Source of the DNA: QQUD01 sp039029915
GTDB taxonomy: Bacteria > Chloroflexota > Anaerolineae > Promineifilales > Promineifilaceae
DNA length: 5,095 bases
Direction: 5' to 3'
Assembly (NCBI GenBank): GCA_039029915.1
Contig: JBCCFD010000524.1
Coordinates: forward strand, 1 to 5,095
Below, piece after piece: positions 1 through 3,832 of this stretch. Under the pieces are notes generated by a model that worked only from the letters and a program-made list of their open reading frames with translations, made no database searches and was not told where the DNA came from. The position numbers were made by a program, and so were the translations under genes. Numbering within the stretch: the stretch's first letter is position 1; every line of letters starts with the position of its first letter.

Positions 1-535
1 ATTTTCTAAGCCGAAGACGGTGACGGAACCGGTAAGCACCCGACGTATCTTCCACACGATTTTGGATGCGGCCAATTTTGCCCATGAAGGAACCGGGCTC
101 GACCCTGTTCAGGTACGCGATCTATCTTTGGCGAAACCTGTGTTTGGACCCGATGAAGGTCAGGTTGTTGCCTACAGTGAGATCTACCCGCCTTTGACGT
201 TTATCAAGGCAATTGAAAGCCGAAATCCGGCACTTTTAGAGCAGTATCATTGTTTATCAACCCGCCGAGCTGTTGTAAAATCTGAGGACGGTGAAAACTA
301 TAAACTGGTGGATGTCGAGCAAATTGGAAAAGAACTTTTTAATTTATCTGTTGATCCGTTAGAATTAGAAGATATCGTAGAGAAACGGCCGTTAAAAACC
401 CAAAAGCTGACCAAAGAGCTCAACCGTATTCAAACATCAGTGGAGCTCCAACAAAAAGAAGTTGACGCTGGGCATCAAGTAGAAATGGATGACCAGCTAG
501 CACAGCGCCTTCGCGGGCTGGGTTACTTGGATTAA
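1..535 (+). CDS. Sulfatase/alkaline-phosphatase-superfamily protein, C-terminal part (5' truncated by window edge)
   Basis: The frame is open from the first full codon (base 2) to a TAA at 533-535, so the gene starts upstream of the window; an internal GTG at 20 is not a credible start. About 177 codons are visible. The layout is that of a sulfatase C-terminus. First comes VSTRRIFHTILDAAN, like the family's 'VS..DL.PTILD.AG' helix. Then there is a strand pair with YSE and RAVVKSEDGENYKLVD, where the family usually has 'R.vR...yKyi'. Next is ELFNLSVDPLELEDI, matching 'ELYDL..DP.E..Nl', and last an acidic helix ending in LAQRLRGLGYLD, a very common sulfatase ending. The catalytic Cys/Ser-x-Pro-x-Arg site and the metal ligands lie in the missing N-terminal part, so the substrate cannot be named and an inactive or phosphodiesterase relative is possible. 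The palindrome AACGGCCGTT lies inside the gene at 384-393. Confidence 0.72.
   Translation, partial: FSKPKTVTEPVSTRRIFHTILDAANFAHEGTGLDPVQVRDLSLAKPVFGPDEGQVVAYSEIYPPLTFIKAIESRNPALLEQYHCLSTRRAVVKSEDGENYKLVDVEQIGKELFNLSVDPLELEDIVEKRPLKTQKLTKELNRIQTSVELQQKEVDAGHQVEMDDQLAQRLRGLGYLD
384..393. repeat. AACGGCCGTT palindrome, copy 1
   Basis: Exact 10-bp palindrome inside the sulfatase-like gene. It begins at the second base of a codon and encodes K-R-P-L, a different phase from the copies in guaB and purB. Confidence 0.8.
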
Positions 536-560
536 GAGAGAAAAGTGTTTGCGAATAGAG

Positions 561-585
561 AAGATCTAGAATCTTTTTCTCTTTT
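561..585 (+). terminator. Weak intrinsic terminator candidate after the sulfatase-like gene
   Basis: AAGAT (561-565), loop CTAGA, ATCTT (571-575), then TTTCTCTTTT. The stem is short and AT-rich. It can be lengthened with a bulge, because AGAGA (557-561 region) can face TCTCT (578-582). Its position 26 nt after the stop codon fits a terminator, but the predicted stability is low. Confidence 0.3.
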
Positions 586-613
586 GTAACTGAACTTTTT
601 AGCGAAAGGTTAT

Positions 614-685
614 TACTTTGTTACCAAAGTTTTCAAATACTTCTTCTCTGGAAAAATTTAAAATTTCTTATTTAACGAAGTATTA
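614..685 (+). repeat. 72-nt diverged inverted repeat, copy R1 (upstream of lgt)
   Basis: Read on the + strand this segment matches the reverse complement of 1908-1979 without gaps: 56 of 72 positions are identical (78%) by hand alignment, and the first 16 nt (TACTTTGTTACCAAAG) are identical. Ten of the 16 differences are transitions, as expected for old copies of one element. The core is itself a small hairpin, CTTTG-TTAC-CAAAG. The copy lies wholly in the spacer before lgt. A -10-like TATTAT (681-686) is at its right end, so it may overlap the lgt promoter region. No open frame or known mobile-element signature is seen. Confidence 0.75.
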
Positions 686-710
686 TCCAAAAAAATTGGG
701 CGGTTAATTT

Positions 711-720
711 AACGGCCGTA
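711..720. repeat. AACGGCCGTA, near-copy of the palindrome in the lgt upstream spacer
   Basis: Matches AACGGCCGTT at 9 of 10 bases and keeps the inner 8-bp palindrome ACGGCCGT. It is the only copy outside a gene, 38 nt before the lgt start. It is preceded by GGTTAATTTAAC, itself nearly palindromic, so this could also be a regulator-binding site. Confidence 0.65.
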
Positions 721-757
721 TCGTTGTAACATGAATTTTTAGACGAAGAGGCATACC

Positions 758-1672
758 ATGTTTGATAATTTAAATATTGATCGAGTCGCATTTACGATTC
801 CTTTACCAGAGTGGTTTCCTGGAAACGCCACCTCCTTACCTATTTTTTGGTACGGCATTCTGGTCACTTTAGGAATCATCATTGGCGTTTTGTGGGCGGC
901 TCGCGAAATCGAAAAAAGAGGCCAAGATGTAGATGAGCTTTACAATGGCGTGATTGTTGTTGTATTTGCTGGTTACATCTTTGCTCGACTGACCTACGTC
1001 GCCCTAGATGTCCTGCAAAGCGGCCGTCAATATAGCTCACTTGGCGAAGTGCTTAATATTCGCGCTGGTGGCGTCAATATTCTTGGCGGGTTCGTGGGTG
1101 CGGCTGTTGTGGCTGTCATTTACATTTGGTTCAGAAACCTGCGCATTTGGCATTATGCTGACGTGGCTGGCCCCGCTTTGCTCATTGCGCAGGCGATCGG
1201 CCGCTGGGGTAACTTTATCAACCAAGAGCTTTATGGCCCGCCAACCAGCCAGCCTTGGGGCATTTTAATTGATCCTCAGTTCCGTTTGGCTCAGTTTAGC
1301 AACTTAGCGGAATTTCCTGCGGAAACCCGTTTTCACCCCACCTTTTTGTATGAATCGATTATGCTGTTGCTTGGGTTTATTTTGCTCCTGTACCTCAACA
1401 ATCGGTACCGTGACCAATGGCAACCTGGGACATTGTTTAGCGTTTTCCTCATTTGGTGGGGTGGCAACCGAGCTTGGATCGAACTATTCCGACCTGATCA
1501 AGCGACCATTGGCGCTGGCCCAGTGACCTACTCAATGGTCATCGCTATTTTGATCGCACTCGTTGGTGTTTACTTATTCTTGTCTTTCACCAATCGTTTG
1601 CCAGAAAGCGCGCGTCGCCAACGTCGTCGCAAACGGGCTTTAAAGCCAAAGGTGAATCGTTCACAAAGCTAA
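758..1672 (+). CDS. lgt: Prolipoprotein diacylglyceryl transferase
   Basis: Lgt is a membrane enzyme that moves diacylglycerol from phosphatidylglycerol to the lipobox cysteine of prelipoproteins, the first step of lipoprotein maturation. At 304 aa it has the usual size. The diagnostic block GRWGNFINQELYG (residues 148-160) carries the catalytic-site Arg149, Asn152 and Glu157, matching E. coli R143, N146 and E151. Other family blocks are PIFWYGILVTLGI (28-40, with Y32 at E. coli Y26), RAGGVNILGGFVGA (102-115), HPTFLYES (193-200) and NRAWIELFRPDQ (237-248, with R238 at E. coli R239). About seven hydrophobic segments are visible (near 28-48, 62-84, 108-125, 134-150, 198-214, 225-240 and 257-277). 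They are followed by a basic tail (RRQRRRKRALKPK) expected to stay in the cytoplasm. L109 stands where E. coli has H103, and W234 where it has Y235. The ATG at 758 has a GAAGAGG-like ribosome site 7-13 nt upstream. A terminator follows, so it is probably monocistronic. Confidence 0.96.
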   Translation: MFDNLNIDRVAFTIPLPEWFPGNATSLPIFWYGILVTLGIIIGVLWAAREIEKRGQDVDELYNGVIVVVFAGYIFARLTYVALDVLQSGRQYSSLGEVLNIRAGGVNILGGFVGAAVVAVIYIWFRNLRIWHYADVAGPALLIAQAIGRWGNFINQELYGPPTSQPWGILIDPQFRLAQFSNLAEFPAETRFHPTFLYESIMLLLGFILLLYLNNRYRDQWQPGTLFSVFLIWWGGNRAWIELFRPDQATIGAGPVTYSMVIAILIALVGVYLFLSFTNRLPESARRQRRRKRALKPKVNRSQS

Positions 1673-1712
1673 AGCTTAGTTTTTAGAATTTACTTTTCGA
1701 ATAGCTAAAGTG

Positions 1713-1759
1713 TTCCGAAGTTTCTAAATTGAAAAACGCGTTAGATAAAAGCTTCGGAA
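1713..1759. repeat. Hairpin-forming inverted repeat after lgt
   Basis: TTCCGAAG (1713-1720) is exactly complementary to CTTCGGAA (1752-1759). The stem can continue inwards, with TTTCTAA facing TTAGATAAA through bulges. It begins 40 nt after the lgt stop and has no following T run of its own. It could be a stabilising 3'-end hairpin upstream of the terminator at 1773. Confidence 0.6.
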
Positions 1760-1772
1760 CTTCGTTTCACTT

Positions 1773-1801
1773 AAGGTGATGGGTAATGAAGTCACCTTTT
1801 T
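1773..1801 (+). terminator. Likely intrinsic terminator of lgt
   Basis: AAGGTGA (1773-1779) pairs exactly with TCACCTT (1792-1798) around a 12-nt loop, and the run ends in TTTTT (1797-1801). The T tract is short and the loop is large, so strength is probably moderate. It lies 100 nt after the lgt stop and directly follows another hairpin. Confidence 0.6.
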
Positions 1802-1834
1802 GAAAATTGTTTTCTATACTGCCAATCCTTAATT

Positions 1835-1888
1835 GGAGAAAAGAAAGTCCTCAAAAGTCAGAATGTCTATTCGCTCTTTCTTTTCTCC
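1835..1888. repeat. Perfect 13-bp hairpin
   Basis: GGAGAAAAGAAAG (1835-1847) and CTTTCTTTTCTCC (1876-1888) are exact reverse complements around a 28-nt loop. One strand of the stem is all purine and the other all pyrimidine. No T tract follows, so it is not a standard terminator. Read on the minus strand, 1888-1866 resembles 537-559 before lgt: GAGAAAAG, five unmatched bases, then GCGAATAGA in both. This ties the hairpin to the repeat family on both sides of lgt. Confidence 0.65.
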
Positions 1889-1907
1889 TAATAGGTAAAC
1901 CTTATCT

Positions 1908-1979
1908 TAGTATTCCGTTACAAAAGATAATTAAACTTCTTCTAGAGAAGGAATACTTAAAAGCTTTGGTAACAAAGTA
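1908..1979 (-). repeat. 72-nt diverged inverted repeat, copy R2 (downstream of lgt)
   Basis: Minus-strand partner of 614-685. CTTTGGTAACAAAGTA (1964-1979) is the exact reverse complement of the 16-nt core at 614-629, and similarity then continues ungapped to 1908. The two copies point away from each other's flanks across lgt, about 1.2 kb apart. Nothing in the copy looks coding. Confidence 0.75.
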
Positions 1980-2014
1980 CTTAGCGCAGGTATTATCAAT
2001 TGCTTTTCAGGTTT

Positions 2015-2066
2015 ACTTAACAATCATGCCTATTTCCCAAATGCATGTTAAGTTGGCAGTTTTTTT
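2015..2066 (+). terminator. Terminator candidate in the guaB upstream spacer
   Basis: ACTTAA (2015-2020) pairs with TTAAGT (2048-2053) and CATGC (2025-2029) with GCATG (2043-2047), leaving a four-base bulge (2021-2024). Seven T follow at 2060-2066. Six bases separate stem and T run, which weakens the call. If real, it would end a short transcript started in 1802-2010, or back up the lgt terminator. Confidence 0.3.
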
Positions 2067-2144
2067 ATTTAGTTGCAACGACTGCTCAAGCACAAGACGT
2101 ATCCCACTTTTTACAAATCAATAAAGGGTCTGTTTCAAATTAAA

Positions 2145-2233
2145 TAGTCGCCTAAAGCGAGCCAGCATTATTAACGAGATTGGCTTGCAAAGTTAACGGG
2201 TTGCTGTTGCTAAGATTTTCTAGGAGACGACTA
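2145..2233 (+). promoter_or_regulatory. Structured leader upstream of guaB (unassigned)
   Basis: An outer helix pairs TAGTCG-CCTA (2145-2154) with TAGG-AGA-CGACTA (2221-2233), 10 pairs with a 3-nt bulge. Inside it, GCGAGCCA (2157-2164) pairs with TGGCTTGC (2181-2188), 8 pairs including one G-U. The remaining inner stretch, 2189-2220, could fold as a third arm, but I see no strong stem there. This closed, junction-like shape 35 nt before the guaB start would suit a cis-regulatory RNA. It does not show the conserved core of the purine riboswitch, and I cannot match it to another known class. It is a fold by eye, without covariation evidence. Confidence 0.4.
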
Positions 2234-2268
2234 AAAAGAATCATTCCCATCAACCAATCGGAGGAAAA

Positions 2269-3750
2269 ATGGCTCAATTGGAGAAGCTTAACGCAATGGC
2301 GTTAACGTTTGATGATGTTTTACTAGTCCCCGGATATTCAGAGGTTTTGCCTGCAAAGGTGGAGCTTAGAACGCGGATCACTCGTGATATTCATCTAAAT
2401 GTGCCTGTCTTGTCGGCGGCGATGGATACGGTGAGTGAAGCTCAAATGGCGATTATGCTTGCCCGAATGGGGGGCTTAGCGGTAATTCATCGCAATTTAT
2501 CACCTGAAGAGCAGGCTAATGAAGTGGATAAGGTCAAGCGGTCAGAGGCTGGCATGATTGTTGACCCCGTTACGTTAAGAGCATCAGATACGCTTGAGCA
2601 GGCTGAAGCGATTATGAGCCGTTACCATATTTCGGGTGTACCCATCACGGATGATGATGGGAAACTGGTCGGCATTTTAACGAATCGAGACACGCGTTTT
2701 GTGGTACCGGGCAAACAGCTTATTTCGGACTTCATGACGAGTGAAAACGTCGTGACTGCCCCTGTTGGCACAACGCTTGAAACGGCTAAGGAAGTTTTGC
2801 ATCAGCACCGCATTGAAAAGCTGCCGCTTGTTGATAATCAGGGCATTTTGAAGGGGCTTATCACAGTCAAGGATATTTTGAAGAAAGTGGATTATCCAAA
2901 TGAGGTTAGTGACGACAACGGCCGTTTACTTTGCGCCGCTGCCATTGGGGTAGGGGAAACCGGTCTGGCTCGCTTAGAGCACCTCGTCAAAGCCCAAGTT
3001 GATATTGCCGTGATTGATACGGCTCATGGACATACGGCGCTCGTCTTGCAAACGATTCGTGAGGCCAAAGAGCGATATCCCAATTTACCCATCATTGCGG
3101 GTAATGCGGCAACAGCGCAAGGCGTACGAGATTTAGCTGAGGCTGGGGCGGACTGTGTCAAAATTGGGATCGGGGCTGGTTCGATTTGTACTACGCGCAT
3201 TGTGGCGGGTGCGGGGATGCCCCAATTAACGGCCGTTCTTGAATGTGCTGCTGAAGCTAAAAAACACGATATTCCCTGTATCGCAGACGGCGGATTGAAA
3301 TACTCTGGTGATGTGGTTAAAGCGCTTGCTGCGGGGGCAGATGCCGTGATGTTAGGCTCGATGTTGGCGGGCTTAGAAGAGAGCCCCGGTGAAATTATTC
3401 TTTACGAAGGGCGTCGCTATAAAGTGTATCGCGGTATGGGCAGTTTGGGCGCGATGCAGGGGCACGGGGCTGACCGCTACAGCAGTGGCGTTGGGGCACG
3501 CAAAGAGCGGAACAAACTCGTTCCTGAAGGAGTTGAGGGTCAAGTGCCCTACCGTGGCAAACTTGAAGACATTCTCTATCAACTGATGGGAGGTGTCCGT
3601 TCGGGGATGGGGTATGTGGGGGCAGGCACGCTTCAAGAGCTCCATGAAAAATCCCAATTCGTGCAAATTTCACACGCGGGTCTTATCGAAAGTCATCCGC
3701 ATGGCATCTCAATTACCAAAGAAGCCCCGAATTATCAAGCGAGGAGATAG
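2269..3750 (+). CDS. guaB: IMP dehydrogenase
   Basis: GuaB oxidises IMP to XMP with NAD+, the rate-setting step of GMP synthesis in the cytoplasm. At 493 aa it is full length. The N-terminus LTFDDVLLVPGYSEVLP (12-28) is typical. A Bateman module of two CBS domains spans about 94-205 (MIVDPVTL... and FMTSENVVTAP...), inserted in the barrel as usual. DTAHGH (250-255) helps bind NAD. The active-site loop is GIGAGSICTTR (300-310), with catalytic Cys307 that forms the E-XMP* adduct. ADGG (339-342) and GSML (363-366) bind the IMP phosphate, YRGMGSLGAM (387-396) follows, and the flap has DRY (402-404) with the Arg-Tyr pair, then KLVPEGVEGQVPYRG. The ending SHPHGISITKEAPNY is classic. The start is set by GGAGG (2260-2264), 4 nt before the ATG. 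The leader at 2145-2233 may regulate it. Two exact AACGGCCGTT copies lie inside. Confidence 0.98.
   Translation: MAQLEKLNAMALTFDDVLLVPGYSEVLPAKVELRTRITRDIHLNVPVLSAAMDTVSEAQMAIMLARMGGLAVIHRNLSPEEQANEVDKVKRSEAGMIVDPVTLRASDTLEQAEAIMSRYHISGVPITDDDGKLVGILTNRDTRFVVPGKQLISDFMTSENVVTAPVGTTLETAKEVLHQHRIEKLPLVDNQGILKGLITVKDILKKVDYPNEVSDDNGRLLCAAAIGVGETGLARLEHLVKAQVDIAVIDTAHGHTALVLQTIREAKERYPNLPIIAGNAATAQGVRDLAEAGADCVKIGIGAGSICTTRIVAGAGMPQLTAVLECAAEAKKHDIPCIADGGLKYSGDVVKALAAGADAVMLGSMLAGLEESPGEIILYEGRRYKVYRGMGSLGAMQGHGADRYSSGVGARKERNKLVPEGVEGQVPYRGKLEDILYQLMGGVRSGMGYVGAGTLQELHEKSQFVQISHAGLIESHPHGISITKEAPNYQARR
2917..2926. repeat. AACGGCCGTT palindrome, copy 2
   Basis: Exact copy in guaB starting at codon position 1 (AAC GGC CGT T), encoding N-G-R in the stretch DDNGRLLCAAA. 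Confidence 0.8.
3228..3237. repeat. AACGGCCGTT palindrome, copy 3
   Basis: Exact copy in guaB starting at codon position 3 (..A ACG GCC GTT), encoding T-A-V just after the active-site loop. It is 311 nt from copy 2 but in a different phase of the same reading frame. Confidence 0.8.
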
Positions 3751-3756
3751 ATAGCT

Positions 3757-3829
3757 ATGGGTCATGGGCTGTGAGCTGTGAGCATTTTTAGCTTTACAGC
3801 TCATAGTTCATAGCTCACAGCTCACAGCT
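3757..3829. repeat. Converging heptad repeats forming a 16-bp hairpin before purB
   Basis: The left side is four 7-nt units: ATGGGTC, ATGGGCT, GTGAGCT, GTGAGCA (3757-3784). The right side is four units plus a part unit in the opposite sense: AGCTCAT, AGTTCAT, AGCTCAC, AGCTCAC, AGCT (3798-3829). The shared unit is RTGRRYY, best RTGAGCT. Arms 3768-3783 and 3813-3828 are perfectly complementary over 16 bp around a 29-nt loop. The repeat fills almost the whole 82-nt guaB-purB spacer and ends 4 nt before the purB ATG. No T run follows, so it is not an ordinary terminator. It may be a mobile or replication-slippage repeat, or an mRNA processing or translation-control hairpin. Confidence 0.85.
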
Positions 3830-3832
3830 AAA

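Larger units (their letters stand above)
1673..2268. other. 596-nt AT-rich spacer between lgt and guaB
   Basis: No credible protein gene is seen. The only long frame (from a TTG at 1807 to 2124) has no ribosome site and no recognisable protein, and it crosses a perfect hairpin and a repeat. The spacer holds, in order, a hairpin (1713-1759), the likely lgt terminator (1773-1801), a 13-bp hairpin (1835-1888), repeat copy R2 (1908-1979), a terminator candidate (2015-2066) and a structured guaB leader (2145-2233). No -35/-10 pair is convincing; the best -10-like hexamer is TATACT (1815-1820), without a partner. Base composition is clearly more AT-rich than the flanking genes. I saw no tRNA, rRNA or transposase sequence. 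Confidence 0.6.

Noticed and set aside
681..686. TATTAT as a -10 box for lgt
   Set aside because: No -35-like hexamer is found at proper spacing, and the hexamer lies at the edge of a repeated AT-rich element, so it cannot be called a promoter.
1807..2124. 105-codon open frame from a TTG in the lgt-guaB spacer
   Set aside because: It has no ribosome site, weak start, AT-driven composition (Leu, Ile, Lys, Ser) and no recognisable family. It runs through a perfect hairpin, an inverted repeat and a terminator candidate.
2125..2142. GGGTCTGTTTCAAA-like string as an insertion-sequence terminal repeat
   Set aside because: It only faintly recalls some IS ends. No matching inverted partner or transposase sequence is present in the window.
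2145..2233. Purine riboswitch before guaB
   Set aside because: The conserved three-way junction core and the two kissing loops of that class are not visible. I leave it as an unassigned structured leader.
3373..3673. Open frames on both strands within the guaB C-terminal half
   Set aside because: The guaB frame here matches the IMP dehydrogenase flap and C-terminus throughout. The others are out-of-frame readings.
3757..3829. CRISPR array or insertion-sequence end
   Set aside because: Units are 7 nt with no spacers, and the two arrays face each other. There is no transposase gene and no target duplication in sight.
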